From assembly GCA_905612495.1 (NCBI GenBank), contig CAJQSF010000042.1:1-56718 (forward strand): a stretch of 56,718 bases of DNA, written 5' to 3'. Origin of the DNA: an uncultured Candidatus Pelagibacter sp. (GTDB taxonomy: Bacteria > Pseudomonadota > Alphaproteobacteria > Pelagibacterales > Pelagibacteraceae). The position numbers and the translations under genes were made by a program. Positions 6,719 through 15,182 of the stretch are shown here, in pieces. Under the pieces are notes generated by a model. The model did no database searches, had not been told where the DNA came from, and saw only the letters and a program-made list of their open reading frames with translations. Each line of letters begins with the position of its first letter. Position 1 is the stretch's first letter.

Positions 6719-8485
6719 ATGAAATTAATACTAGATATAGAGACCAATGGGTTTCTTGATGTCCTAGATAAAATTCATTGTATGGTCTTCAGAGATGTAG
6801 ATACTCAAAAAGTATATTCCTATAATCCTGACCAAATCAATGAAGGTCTAAACTTACTAAAGAAAGCTACCTTAATTATAGGTCATTCAGTAATGGGCTT
6901 TGATTTACCAGCTATTGAGAAAGTAACTGGCTACAAATATGAAGGAGCAATCCTTGATACATTACTATGTTCTAGGCTTATTTGGTCAAACATGGTGGAA
7001 GTTGATTACATTAAGAAGGACTTACCACCCAAACTAATAGGTAAACATTCAATAGAAAGTTGGGGTTACAGATTAGGTCTTCGTAAAGGGGACTTTGCAC
7101 AAACAGCTACATTTGATGTTTGGACACAAGATATGCAGGACTACTGTGAAAGAGATGTTGAAGTAACTTATCTTTTATACAAACAAATTGAGAAGAAAAA
7201 TTATTCTAAAAAAGCTATCAAATTAGAACATGACTTTGCACACTGGATTATAAAACAAGAGCAAGGTGGTGTGGACTTTGACGAGACGACTGCTCAGTCG
7301 CTTTTCTTGTCCTTGACTAAACAAAGACTGGAGATTGAACAAAAACTTTCTGCAGTCTTTGGTAGTTGGAATAAGTCTATTGGTTTTAAAACTTATAAAA
7401 GAGATAATAAGAAAAGAGGAATAGTAGCAGGAGTACCTGTTGAACAATTCAGAACTGAAATATTTAATCCTAATTCTAGAGACCACATTGCAGATAGATT
7501 AAAGACATTAGGTTGGAAGCCAAAATCATTTACAGCTACAGGGAAACCTGAAGTAAATGAGAAGGTTTTAAAATCATTACATTATGATGAAGCAAAATTA
7601 ATATCAGAACACTTACTAATACAAAAAAGACTTGGTCAGCTAAGTGAAGGCGAACAAGCATATTTAAAATTAATCACAAAGGAGAAAAAAATTCATGGAA
7701 AAGTTATCACAAACGGAGCTGTTACAGGTCGCTGTACGCACTTTAATCCAAACCTTGCACAGGTCGTTGCAAAGGGTTCAAAGTATGGCACTGAGATGCG
7801 TAGCCTTTTCGTTGCTCCTACCAATATGGTTATGTGTGGTATTGATTTTTCTGGTTTGGAGCTTCGTGTGTTGGCAAGTTACTTGTGTAATTATGACAAT
7901 GGAGATTTTGCGAAAACATTACTTGAAGCAGATATACATTCCAAAAATCAGCAAATACTCGGATTGGAAACTCGTGCTAAAGCTAAAACTTTTATTTATG
8001 CTTACATCTATTCTGCAGGAAATGAACGCATCTCTGAAATACTTGAAGTCTCTCTTACAGAAGCCAAAAGAATAAGACAAACTTTTGAGAAAGCATTACC
8101 TGCATTAATCAATTTAAAAAATGCAGTAGCAGTAAAGTATAGAAATCAAAAATGGATATATGGTTTAGACAAAAGAAAACTAATGTGTAGAGCTGAGTAC
8201 AGTTCTTTAAATACATTAATACAATCAGCAGGAGCTTTACTAGTTAAAGCAGGAACAGTGATAGTTAATAATGATTTACAACAAGCAGGTTTTGTTTGGG
8301 GTAAGGATTATAGAATGGTCTTACATGTGCATGATGAAATGCAGTTTGTAGTTCATAAAGATAAAATTGAAGAATTTAAAAGTATAGCCAGTGGGTTATT
8401 TAATAAGACTAAAGATTACTTTGGTTTCAAATGCGATTTAGCAGGAGAAATTAAAGTCGGTAGAAATTGGAGTGAAACACACTAA
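6719..8485 (+). CDS. DNA polymerase, family A with 3'-5' exonuclease (T7 gp5-like)
   Basis: 588 residues, shorter than T7 gp5 (704). Exonuclease residues are D6 and E8 (DIETNG), D62 (GFDLP), and Y142/D146 (YCERD). Polymerase motifs are A with D376 (DFSGLELRVLAS), B from R419 with K423 and Y427 (KTFIYAYIYSAG), and C with H538-D539-E540 (HVHDEMQF). It replicates the phage genome and proofreads. The thumb region is short and I see no room for the T7 thioredoxin-binding insert, so processivity probably does not depend on host thioredoxin; this is inference from length. The start is directly after the preceding stop. Confidence 0.96.
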   Translation: MKLILDIETNGFLDVLDKIHCMVFRDVDTQKVYSYNPDQINEGLNLLKKATLIIGHSVMGFDLPAIEKVTGYKYEGAILDTLLCSRLIWSNMVEVDYIKKDLPPKLIGKHSIESWGYRLGLRKGDFAQTATFDVWTQDMQDYCERDVEVTYLLYKQIEKKNYSKKAIKLEHDFAHWIIKQEQGGVDFDETTAQSLFLSLTKQRLEIEQKLSAVFGSWNKSIGFKTYKRDNKKRGIVAGVPVEQFRTEIFNPNSRDHIADRLKTLGWKPKSFTATGKPEVNEKVLKSLHYDEAKLISEHLLIQKRLGQLSEGEQAYLKLITKEKKIHGKVITNGAVTGRCTHFNPNLAQVVAKGSKYGTEMRSLFVAPTNMVMCGIDFSGLELRVLASYLCNYDNGDFAKTLLEADIHSKNQQILGLETRAKAKTFIYAYIYSAGNERISEILEVSLTEAKRIRQTFEKALPALINLKNAVAVKYRNQKWIYGLDKRKLMCRAEYSSLNTLIQSAGALLVKAGTVIVNNDLQQAGFVWGKDYRMVLHVHDEMQFVVHKDKIEEFKSIASGLFNKTKDYFGFKCDLAGEIKVGRNWSETH

Positions 8486-8831
8486 TAAGTTTGACCTTGA
8501 CCTAAAGTTTGGTCAAAAACACGAAAACATATTACAGAAAGCTATCGAAGGTCAGATTGAATGTAAGGCAGATAGGCTAGTTGTTAAGTATGGCAATGTA
8601 TATGTAGAGATTGAGAGCAGAGGAAAGCCATCAGGTATTATGGTCAGTACTGCAAAGTTTTACGCAATTTGTTTAGTCGTTGAGAAACGCACAAACAATG
8701 TGTGGGTTTTGATACCCACAAAAATTCTAAAGAAACTAATGAAGTCTTATCCCATTAAAGCAGGTGGAGATAATTGGACTTCCAAAGGTCACATCATTCC
8801 CAAAGAGGATTTACTTAATTTAAAAATATGA
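8472..8831 (+). CDS. Phage protein of unknown function between polymerase and exonuclease
   Basis: 119 residues from a GTG start that overlaps the polymerase end by 14 nt. No ATG is available near the N-terminus. The fold looks mixed alpha/beta. A helix with E near residue 18, a D near 34, and a strand YVEIESRGK loosely resemble the PD-(D/E)XK nuclease arrangement, but the key E-x-K is not clean, so I do not assign it. It ends in an ATGA overlap with the next gene. Confidence 0.7.
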   Translation: MKHTNKFDLDLKFGQKHENILQKAIEGQIECKADRLVVKYGNVYVEIESRGKPSGIMVSTAKFYAICLVVEKRTNNVWVLIPTKILKKLMKSYPIKAGGDNWTSKGHIIPKEDLLNLKI

Positions 8832-9133
8832 AGAAGCTACTTAAAACAAAAATTATCTTACCAGATATAGATGAGAATGATTTTCCATACAAATTTTATA
8901 AAGTTTGGTGGAGTGATATTATTTCAAGTCCAAATTGGGAAACAATTCCACAATTAAAGAAATCAAAAACAGCAGTGTGCGTAACAATGGGTTGGTTGTT
9001 ATCAACAAATAAAAACACTTATGTTTTCATTGGCGACATTAACTTCAATGAAGATGGAACAATCAATGAGGGTGGTAACTCAACAGTAATACCAAAATCA
9101 AACATACTAAAACTAAAGGAGATTAAAATATGA
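8828..9133 (+). CDS. Small phage protein of unknown function
   Basis: 101 residues. It has tryptophan-rich segments (YKVWWSDI, PNWETIP) and then a beta-rich half (TAVCVTMGWLLS, TYVFIGDI) with a possible RNA- or protein-binding fold. No known motif. It is joined by ATGA overlaps on both sides (8828-8831 and 9130-9133), so it is co-translated with its neighbours. It sits among replication genes. Confidence 0.7.
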   Translation: MKKLLKTKIILPDIDENDFPYKFYKVWWSDIISSPNWETIPQLKKSKTAVCVTMGWLLSTNKNTYVFIGDINFNEDGTINEGGNSTVIPKSNILKLKEIKI

Positions 9134-10017
9134 CGGAGTTAAATGAAGAACACTTTGAATTGCATAGTGCAAACAAAGCACGACTACATGAAAAGAAAAA
9201 GATGACAAATATAAATGACTTCTTTGCTAACACAAATAAAAAAATGTTAGTTGATGGAGACCTACTAGTTTACAAGATTACTTCCTCTTTGGAAGAACCT
9301 ATTGACTGGGGTAATGATATTTGGACTTTAAGTTCAGACCTTCACAAAGGTAAACAATTATTTACACAGTGTATTGCTTTTTATTGGAAGCTCACAAAAG
9401 CTAAAGACGCAATCATTGTATTTTCAGACAAAGAAAATTTTAGAAAAAAAATTGATAGCCTATATAAATCACATAGAAAGAAAATTAGAAAACCAATTTC
9501 TTATTCTGCTATGAGGAAGTGGATTGAAGAAACACATCACACTATTTGCTATCCAAATTTAGAAGCTGATGATGCAATAGGTTTATTAGCTACAGGCGAA
9601 TACAAAAATAATTGTGTAATCGTTTCTGGCGATAAAGATATGAGAACAATACCTGCATGGCAGTGTTGTATTATTGATGACCAAATAGAATATGTAGATG
9701 AAAATTTAGCAGATTATAATTTCTGTACTCAAACATTAACTGGAGACCAAACAGATGGTTACAAAGGTTGTGTTGGTGTGGGAGCTGTTAAAGCATCTAG
9801 AGTTCTAAATGAAAAGAAAAACATAAATGAATGTTGGGAAGCAGTAGTTGAAGAATATAAAAGAAATAAATATTCTACTGATGATGCTTACCACCAAGCA
9901 AGACTTGCCAGAATATTAAGAGAAGGCGAGTACGATTATAAAACAAACAAAGTAAAACTATGGGATTACAAATATGAACAGTTCAGAAATACTGAAGAAA
10001 ACAGAAAAGCTAGTTAG
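9130..10017 (+). CDS. 5'-3' exonuclease (T7 gp6-like, FEN/PIN family)
   Basis: 295 residues (T7 gp6 has 300). Metal-binding acidic residues are visible in order: LVDGDLL, the central LEADDAIG, VSGDKDM, and GDQTDGYKGC followed by the helix-two-turn-helix VGVGAVKASRVL. It would remove RNA primers and degrade host DNA from 5' ends. The first 40 residues are extra relative to the FEN core, so the true start may be an internal ATG; the ATGA overlap with the upstream gene favours 9130. The end overlaps the next gene by 44 nt. Confidence 0.92.
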   Translation: MTELNEEHFELHSANKARLHEKKKMTNINDFFANTNKKMLVDGDLLVYKITSSLEEPIDWGNDIWTLSSDLHKGKQLFTQCIAFYWKLTKAKDAIIVFSDKENFRKKIDSLYKSHRKKIRKPISYSAMRKWIEETHHTICYPNLEADDAIGLLATGEYKNNCVIVSGDKDMRTIPAWQCCIIDDQIEYVDENLADYNFCTQTLTGDQTDGYKGCVGVGAVKASRVLNEKKNINECWEAVVEEYKRNKYSTDDAYHQARLARILREGEYDYKTNKVKLWDYKYEQFRNTEENRKAS

Positions 10018-10324
10018 TACAGATAGAGCAGATAAGCATGGGGACAAGGTAGAGAACCATGAAAACATTGCTAGAATGTGGAGTTCTTATCTACAGAATA
10101 AGACCAAACTTAACCTAATAATATTGCCAGAAGACGTAGCAAACTTAATGTCCCTGCTAAAGATAGCCAGAACACAGGCAGGAAACTTCAATCTAGATGA
10201 TTACATTGATGCTTGTGGGTACTTGGCAATATCTGGCGAAATCAGAAACAAGAGGGAAAACATAAAAAGTGCCACTTTAGGAGTATCTAAGAATGAAAAG
10301 AGAAGTACCAAAGCCAATAATTAG
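9974..10324 (+). CDS. DUF6378-like phage protein
   Basis: 116 residues. It shows the pattern of a small phage/bacterial family I know as DUF6378: a T-D-R-A-D-KHGD start, NHENIARMWSSYL, a central PEDVANLMSLLKIAR, and DDYIDACGYLAISGEI. The helical, acidic pattern is reminiscent of MazG-like nucleotide pyrophosphohydrolases, but that link is not established. It starts inside the exonuclease gene and overlaps the next small gene by 32 nt. Confidence 0.72.
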   Translation: MNSSEILKKTEKLVSTDRADKHGDKVENHENIARMWSSYLQNKTKLNLIILPEDVANLMSLLKIARTQAGNFNLDDYIDACGYLAISGEIRNKRENIKSATLGVSKNEKRSTKANN

Positions 10325-10469
10325 TAAAGAGCTAATAGATTATTTGGACAGTATTTTCCCAGAGAAATCTGCTGACCTAAAAGATACTGAAAAAGAAGTC
10401 TTCTTTAGAGGAGGACAAAGGTCAGTTGTTAATCATTTAATAAATCAAAAACAACAACAAGAGGAATAA
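10293..10469 (+). CDS. 58-residue conserved podovirus protein
   Basis: A short gene overlapping the DUF6378 gene. The product starts MKREVPKPIISKELIDYLD and contains FFRGGQRSVVNHLI. Proteins with this P-x-x-S-K-x-L-I-x-Y-L-D and GQRxVVxxL pattern are common just before the portal genes of marine T7-like phages, as I recall. Function unknown. AGGAG lies upstream at about 11 nt. It closes the replication block. Confidence 0.65.
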   Translation: MKREVPKPIISKELIDYLDSIFPEKSADLKDTEKEVFFRGGQRSVVNHLINQKQQQEE

Positions 10470-10474
10470 CAGAT

Positions 10475-10714
10475 ATGTGTCTAGCCCCAAGAATGCCTAG
10501 TCCGCCACCTGCACCAGAGCCAATCCCTAGTACACCACCAAGTGTATCAGGTGCTACTACAAAGCAAAATGCTCCTGCAATGGCAGACAGTTCAGGTAGA
10601 GATATTAATGTCGCTTCGTCAGCTTCAAGAAGAAGAACTGGCAGAGGTTCATTAAGAATACCATTAGCTAGTTCAGGACTTACTTCAAGTGGTCTTAACT
10701 TACCAAGTGCGTAA
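10475..10714 (+). CDS. Tail/adaptor assembly protein (T7 gp7.3-like)
   Basis: 79 residues with a proline-rich N-terminus (PSPPPAPEPIPSTPP) and the C-terminal sequence GRGSLRIPLASSGLTSSG. The C-terminus resembles the GKKSLSVARSSGGG end of T7 gp7.3, a minor tail protein needed for adsorption. The gene lies immediately upstream of the portal gene, as in T7. The N-terminal half has no similarity I can see, so the call rests on the C-terminal motif and the position. Confidence 0.7.
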   Translation: MCLAPRMPSPPPAPEPIPSTPPSVSGATTKQNAPAMADSSGRDINVASSASRRRTGRGSLRIPLASSGLTSSGLNLPSA

Positions 10715-10718
10715 TTAA

Positions 10719-12332
10719 ATGGAACGATATGTTTTAGGAGATAAAAAAGTTACTGAAGATAAAACTTCAATACAGTCACAATACAATAAGCTAGAGATGA
10801 ATAGAGAAGTTTATCTACAAAGAGCAAGAGATTGTGCCAAGCTAACTATTCCAACTTTATTCCCAGATGTAGGAAATAACGAAGCTACAGAATATCAAAC
10901 ACCATATCAATCAGTTGGTGCAAGAGGTGTTATGAATTTAGCATCTAAATTAATGTTAGCTTTATTCCCACCACATGCTCCATTCTTTAGATTGAGTGTA
11001 GATGATTTAGTATTCAAACAAGTTCAAGGAGACCCAAAGACTAAGAGTTCTATAGAAGCAGGTTTATCAGGAATTGAAAAAGCAATCATGGATAATATGG
11101 AAGTATCTAATGACAGAGTTGCAGTTTATGAAGCACTGAAAAATTTGATAGTTAGTGGGAATGTTTTATTAAAAGTTACAGAAACAGGATTAAGAGTTTA
11201 TAGATTAGAGAACTATGTAATCAAAAGAGACAATCAAGGGAATGTTTTAAAAATTATTATTAAAGAAGTAGTTAATTTAGATACATTACCTGAACAAGTT
11301 AGAAATGCGATTATAGAAAATAAGTCAAAAGAAGAATACGAAGATAAAGAATTAGATTTATATACTTGTGTAACAAGAGAAGCAAAAGGCTTCACATTAA
11401 TGCAAGAATGTGGAAAGAAAATTATTTTAAGAACTAAATATAAATTAGATGAGTTACCATTTATCGCTTTAAGATTTAATAGAGTAGATGGAATGGACTA
11501 TGGTCGTTCACATTGTGAAAGTTATTTAGGAGACCTTAAATCTTTAGAAGGATTAACTAGGTCTATATTAGAAGGTTCATCAGCATCAGCTAAAATGCTT
11601 TTCTTAGTAGCACCTAATGGAACTACTAGAGCATCAGCTATAGCTAAAGCACCAAATGGTGCAATTATTGAAGGTTCTGCAGGAGATGTAACAGTCTTAC
11701 AAGCTAACAAGTTTGCTGATTTTAGAGTGTCTTTTGAAGTAATGAATAGAGTAGAGCAAAGATTACAGTATGCTTTCTTATTAAATTCATCAGTACAAAG
11801 ACAAGCAGAAAGAGTTACAGCAACAGAAGTGCAGTTAGTTGCACAAGAATTACAAGATGCACTTGGTGGAGTTTATGGAATTTTAACAACAGAATTTCAA
11901 TTACCTTACATCAATGCAAAGATAAATATTTTAAGAGACCAAAAACTATTACCAGATTTACCTAAGAAAATAGTACGCCCTAAAATCATTGTTGGTTTAG
12001 AAGCGTTAGGTAGAGCAAGTGACAGAGTTAGACTTCTACAGTTCATGCAAGATTTGACAGGAACGCTAGGAGCTGAAGTACTTGGACAACATATAAACAT
12101 TGATGATGCCATTAAGAAATTTGCAATAGCAAATGGTGTGGACACACAAGGTTTACTTAAAGACCAAGAGCAAATCCAACAGGAACAACAACAGGCACAA
12201 CAACAACAGTTTGCACAAAAAGCCTTAGCTGACCCAAGAGTAGCAATAGAAGCAGGTAATGCTCTAACTAACTCTAATGTCGGTGTAGGTGTAAACGAAG
12301 ATGGACAACCTGAACTAACCCAAGAGGAATAA
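10719..12332 (+). CDS. Portal / head-tail connector protein (T7 gp8-like)
   Basis: 537 residues (T7 gp8 has 536). Typical segments include YQSVGARGVMNLASKLMLAL with LFPPHAPFFRL, then LPFIALRFNRVDGMDYGRSH, and VTATEVQLVAQELQDALGG. Twelve copies should form the ring at the packaging vertex through which DNA enters and leaves. The Q-rich C-terminus (QEQQQAQQQQ) is probably disordered. It is followed after 3 nt by the scaffold gene. Confidence 0.95.
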   Translation: MERYVLGDKKVTEDKTSIQSQYNKLEMNREVYLQRARDCAKLTIPTLFPDVGNNEATEYQTPYQSVGARGVMNLASKLMLALFPPHAPFFRLSVDDLVFKQVQGDPKTKSSIEAGLSGIEKAIMDNMEVSNDRVAVYEALKNLIVSGNVLLKVTETGLRVYRLENYVIKRDNQGNVLKIIIKEVVNLDTLPEQVRNAIIENKSKEEYEDKELDLYTCVTREAKGFTLMQECGKKIILRTKYKLDELPFIALRFNRVDGMDYGRSHCESYLGDLKSLEGLTRSILEGSSASAKMLFLVAPNGTTRASAIAKAPNGAIIEGSAGDVTVLQANKFADFRVSFEVMNRVEQRLQYAFLLNSSVQRQAERVTATEVQLVAQELQDALGGVYGILTTEFQLPYINAKINILRDQKLLPDLPKKIVRPKIIVGLEALGRASDRVRLLQFMQDLTGTLGAEVLGQHINIDDAIKKFAIANGVDTQGLLKDQEQIQQEQQQAQQQQFAQKALADPRVAIEAGNALTNSNVGVGVNEDGQPELTQEE

Positions 12333-12335
12333 TAA

Positions 12336-13139
12336 ATGAGTACAGATAGATTAGAAGTAAAACCAGATGACAGTAACAATGAAACACTTGAACAGTCAGC
12401 AGAAAAATTAAAGGAACAAGGTGTTGATATTAATAAAGACCTTAGCGTCAATCCAAATGGAGAAGGAATTGAAGTTAGAGAGCCGAAAGTTGAGACGGAA
12501 AGTACAGAAAAAAGACCAGAGTGGTTGCCAGAAAAATTTCAAAATGCAGAAGAATTGGCTAAAGCGTATGGGACTTTGGAAAAAGAATTTTCAGGTAGGA
12601 CTAAAGAAGAAGTTAAACCTACTGAAGAAGTAAAAGCTGATGAAGCTCCACAAACAGGTTTAGATAAATACTATGAGGAGTTTGCTGATAAAGGAGAACT
12701 TGCAGAAAAGAGTTATTCAGAATTAGCTAAATTAGGTTTAGATAAAAACTTAGTTGATACTTATATTGAAGGACAAAAATTAGTTTCAGAAACAAACACT
12801 AAAGCAATCCAAGATATTGCAGGTGGTAAAGAAGAATATACTGAACTAGTTGAATGGGCAGGTAAGAATTTATCTGAAGCAGAAACTAAAGTCTTTAATG
12901 ACATGGTTGATGGTGGAGATATTGAGACAGCTAAATTTGCTGTTCAAGGTCTTATGGCTAAATCAGGTGCAAATCCAAAACAACCTTCTTTATATGAAGG
13001 TACTAGCGATACAGTTTCTAAAGATGCTTTTGCTAGTGTTGCACAAGTTACAGAAGCAATGAATGACCCAAGATATGACAGCGACCCTGCATATAGACAA
13101 CTAGTAGAAGACAAAATTGGGAGAAGCACTGTTCTTTAA
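12336..13139 (+). CDS. Capsid assembly scaffolding protein (T7 gp9-like)
   Basis: 267 residues, strongly acidic and helical, between portal and capsid. The EWLPEKFQNAEELAKAYGTLE segment is typical of phage scaffold proteins. The C-terminus (DPRYDSDPAYRQLVEDKIGRS) is the conserved end that contacts the capsid shell in related phages. It would guide procapsid assembly and then leave. It overlaps the HNH-like gene (TAATG at 13137-13141). Confidence 0.88.
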   Translation: MSTDRLEVKPDDSNNETLEQSAEKLKEQGVDINKDLSVNPNGEGIEVREPKVETESTEKRPEWLPEKFQNAEELAKAYGTLEKEFSGRTKEEVKPTEEVKADEAPQTGLDKYYEEFADKGELAEKSYSELAKLGLDKNLVDTYIEGQKLVSETNTKAIQDIAGGKEEYTELVEWAGKNLSEAETKVFNDMVDGGDIETAKFAVQGLMAKSGANPKQPSLYEGTSDTVSKDAFASVAQVTEAMNDPRYDSDPAYRQLVEDKIGRSTVL

Positions 13140-13363
13140 TGGCTAGAGATTATGGGCGTGAATACGCTAATTATCATTCTAAACCAGAACAGAGAAAAAA
13201 CAGGTCTTCTAGAAATTTAGCTAGAAGATTAATGAAGAAGAAACTTGGGGTTAAAGCCATTGCAGGTAAAGACATTGACCACAAGGATAAGAACCCAAGA
13301 AACAATTCTAGAAAAAATCTTAGAGTTCGTTCTAAATCAAGCAACAGGTCAGACAATTACTAA
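13139..13363 (+). CDS. Small HNH-nuclease-like protein
   Basis: 74 residues, very basic. It has the second half of an HNH motif: KDIDHKDKNPRNNSRKNLRV, where D-H and the N-N/N pattern match the metal-binding strand-helix of phage HNH proteins. The first conserved residues of a full HNH domain are not evident, so it may be a DNA-binding relative or a degenerate free-standing endonuclease. It is inserted between scaffold and holin genes with TAATG overlaps on both sides, so it is part of the operon and not a late intruder. Confidence 0.65.
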   Translation: MARDYGREYANYHSKPEQRKNRSSRNLARRLMKKKLGVKAIAGKDIDHKDKNPRNNSRKNLRVRSKSSNRSDNY

Positions 13364-13740
13364 TGTGGTTATCACTAGCTAGGTTAGCATTAAAGACTGG
13401 TTCTGAAGTTTATAAGAATAGAAAAGAAACCAAAGTACTTCAGAGTATTGCAGAGAAAAAACAAATGCAAAGGGTCATTGATGGAGAAATAGAGATGGTT
13501 CAAACAGTAAAAAACTATCAAAAAAATGACTTAAAAGATGAAATCGTTTTAATAATTATTTCAATTCCATTATTGGTCTGTGCGTGGGGTATTTTTTCAA
13601 ATGATGCTGAAATTATTTTTAAACTTGATGCCTTCTTTGACCAAGTAAATAAATTTCCATTATGGTTACAAGGTTTAATAATTGGTGGCTATTCTTCTGT
13701 ACTAGGAATTAAAGGTGTTTCTGCATTTAAGAAAAAGTAA
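13363..13740 (+). CDS. Putative holin (3-TM type)
   Basis: 125 residues. A basic helical N-terminus is followed by a membrane segment (EIVLIIISIPLLVCAWGIF), a short amphipathic part (FFDQVNKFPLWLQ), and a second hydrophobic helix (GLIIGGYSSVLGI). The arrangement resembles the GTA_holin_3TM family found in alphaproteobacterial phages and gene transfer agents. Location between scaffold and capsid is unusual for T7 itself but common in marine podoviruses, as I recall. It would open the inner membrane for lysis. Confidence 0.65.
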   Translation: MWLSLARLALKTGSEVYKNRKETKVLQSIAEKKQMQRVIDGEIEMVQTVKNYQKNDLKDEIVLIIISIPLLVCAWGIFSNDAEIIFKLDAFFDQVNKFPLWLQGLIIGGYSSVLGIKGVSAFKKK

Positions 13741-13862
13741 TGGCAAAACAAACTGGCTTTAATTATGAAAAGAAAACTAGACCTAAAGTTGGAAGACATA
13801 AAAAGAATTTAAACAAAGACGAAAAACGAAGTTACAAAAAATATAACCGACAAGGAAAATGA
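13740..13862 (+). CDS. 40-residue highly basic phage protein
   Basis: The product is MAKQTGFNYEKKTRPKVGRH followed by KKNLNKDEKRSYKKYNRQGK. Short basic proteins ending in KKY-x-x-QG-K/R recur near capsid genes of marine phages in my memory, which supports a real gene. The start overlaps the previous stop (TAATG) and the stop overlaps the next start (ATGA). Possibly nucleic-acid binding because of its charge; function unknown. Confidence 0.6.
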   Translation: MAKQTGFNYEKKTRPKVGRHKKNLNKDEKRSYKKYNRQGK

Positions 13863-13978
13863 AACATATAATATTATTTATAAATCACTACTCTAGTAAA
13901 ATTCAAGTTTGGTCATGGCAAAAGCTATGGGGAAATAAGAAAACAGGGTTAGGGTATAAAACAAAAGTCCAAAAATAA
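13859..13978 (+). CDS. 39-residue phage protein
   Basis: A short ORF in ATGA overlap with the basic protein. The product begins MKHIILFINHYSSKIQVWSW and is tryptophan-rich with a basic end (YKTKVQK). No relative recognised. Support is the translational coupling and the lack of any gap; otherwise weak. Confidence 0.45.
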   Translation: MKHIILFINHYSSKIQVWSWQKLWGNKKTGLGYKTKVQK

Positions 13979-14104
13979 TCTCATCTTTTTTAAAAGAGAG
14001 ATGACTAATTTAAAATCAATGGTTGCCAGTTACGACTGATAACTTCCTGACGAAAGTAAGATTAGGTTTAAATCAATAACAACAATAACAGAGGAGACAT
14101 TAAC
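13979..14104 (+). promoter_or_regulatory. Capsid gene leader
   Basis: A 126-nt non-coding gap before the capsid gene, one of the larger gaps in the structural block, where T7 has its strongest promoter. TCATCT (13981-13986) and AGATGA (13999-14004) can form a hairpin. The last part is A/C-rich (AATAACAACAATAACA) and free of structure, followed by AGAGGAGAC, a strong ribosome binding site. A phage promoter is expected here but I cannot define its consensus. Confidence 0.5.
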
Positions 14105-15055
14105 ATGTCAAACGCAACAGTATCGAGACTTGGTCTCGTTAATAACTCTGGAACTGGTGTAAACGATTTATTTCTCAAGGTCTTCAGTGGCGAAGTACTT
14201 AGTACTTTTGGGAGAGAAAATCTTATGTTGAATATGACTACTACTAGAACTATTGGTTCAGGTAAGTCAGCTCAATTTCCAGTTACAGGAACAATCGCAA
14301 GTGGTTATCATACAGTAGGTAATGAAATCGTTGGAACGCAAGTTAAGCACAATGAAAAAATTATCAACATTGATGATATGCTATTAGCCCACGCCTTTCT
14401 TGGCGAAATAGATGAACTGAAGAATCATTATGATGTCCGTTCTATTTATTCAAAAGAAATGGGACAGGCACTTGCAAAAAAAGTAGACCAACATCTACTT
14501 CAGCTAACTGTATTAGCTTCACAAGCATCAGCAACAATTACTGGTGGTTCAGGTGGAACTCAAATTACAGATAGTGATGCAAAAACAAACGCAACATCTA
14601 TGATTGGTTCAGTATTTGAAGCAGTCCAAGCACTAGATGAGAAAGATGTACCATCTTCAGACAGATATTGCATAGTAACACCAGATGTTTACTACCAATT
14701 ATCTAATGTAGATAAACTTGTTTCTAGAGACTTCTCTAGCAACAATGGAGACTTCTCAAAAGGTCAAGTTGTAATGATTGGTGGAGTTAGAATAATTAAA
14801 TCTAACACTGCTGTAACAGCTTTCGCTAACAACTCGTCAGCGATTGCAGGTACAAACAATACTTACAATGTAAATGCTTCAACTATTGCAGGTGTGGTAT
14901 TCCACAAATCAGCAGTTGGAACAGTAAAACTTAAAGACCTAGTTTTAGAAAATACTTACGACCCTAGAAGATTAGGAAATCTTATGACAGCTAGACTAGC
15001 CTTAGGACACGGCGTTCTGAGACCTGAAAGTGCAGTTTCAATTAAAACAGCATAG
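14105..15055 (+). CDS. Major capsid protein (T7 gp10-like)
   Basis: 316 residues (T7 gp10A has 345). It contains the HK97-fold segments usual in T7-like capsids: SGEVLSTFGRENLML, KSAQFPVTGTIAS, a DDMLLAHAFLGEIDELKNHYD spine-helix region, and the P-domain stretch SSDRYCIVTPDVYYQLS. The strong AGAGGAG site and dedicated leader fit the most abundant virion protein. No -1 frameshift extension comparable to T7 gp10B is evident. It is followed by a terminator-like hairpin. Confidence 0.95.
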   Translation: MSNATVSRLGLVNNSGTGVNDLFLKVFSGEVLSTFGRENLMLNMTTTRTIGSGKSAQFPVTGTIASGYHTVGNEIVGTQVKHNEKIINIDDMLLAHAFLGEIDELKNHYDVRSIYSKEMGQALAKKVDQHLLQLTVLASQASATITGGSGGTQITDSDAKTNATSMIGSVFEAVQALDEKDVPSSDRYCIVTPDVYYQLSNVDKLVSRDFSSNNGDFSKGQVVMIGGVRIIKSNTAVTAFANNSSAIAGTNNTYNVNASTIAGVVFHKSAVGTVKLKDLVLENTYDPRRLGNLMTARLALGHGVLRPESAVSIKTA

Positions 15056-15071
15056 TCAATTACAATATTAT

Positions 15072-15093
15072 AGGCGTGGAGAAATCTACGCCT
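15072..15093 (+). terminator. Terminator-like hairpin after the capsid gene
   Basis: AGGCGTGGA (15072-15080) pairs with TCTACGCCT (15085-15093) over 9 bp with one G-T, closing a GAAA tetraloop. It lies 17 nt after the capsid stop, where T7 carries its main terminator. The T-run after it is weak (GTAGTTT), so it may be a partial terminator or an RNA stabiliser. Confidence 0.7.
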
Positions 15094-15104
15094 GTAGTTT
15101 AAAT

Positions 15105-15182
15105 ATGAAATATATAAAAAAATTTATAGAGAAGATTAATAAAAAAATTGATAGTTTTTTTGATAACCTCTTTCCATTCTAA
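15105..15182 (+). CDS. 25-residue micro-ORF coupled to tail tube A
   Basis: MKYIKKFIEKINKKIDSFFD then NLFPF, ending in TAATG with the tail tube A start. The tail tube gene has no Shine-Dalgarno of its own, so translation of this ORF could deliver ribosomes to it. The product is an amphipathic basic helix. No upstream Shine-Dalgarno is obvious either, so confidence is moderate. Confidence 0.42.
   Translation: MKYIKKFIEKINKKIDSFFDNLFPF

Noticed and set aside
8472-8831. PD-(D/E)XK nuclease call
   Set aside because: The arrangement is suggestive but the E-x-K motif is not clean; left as unknown.
13139-13363. Homing endonuclease insertion
   Set aside because: The HNH-like ORF is tightly coupled to both neighbours, with no interrupted gene or intron, so it looks like a regular operon member.
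13981-14004. Rho-independent terminator before the capsid gene
   Set aside because: The stem is only six A/T-rich pairs with the T-run inside the loop side, so it is described only as a leader hairpin.
3278-14104. Shared promoter motif before SSB, capsid and after terminase (CAGTTA/AGTACT-like)
   Set aside because: Short similarities between 3328-3345, 14030-14050 and 34236-34260 can be forced, but they are within chance for AT-rich DNA.
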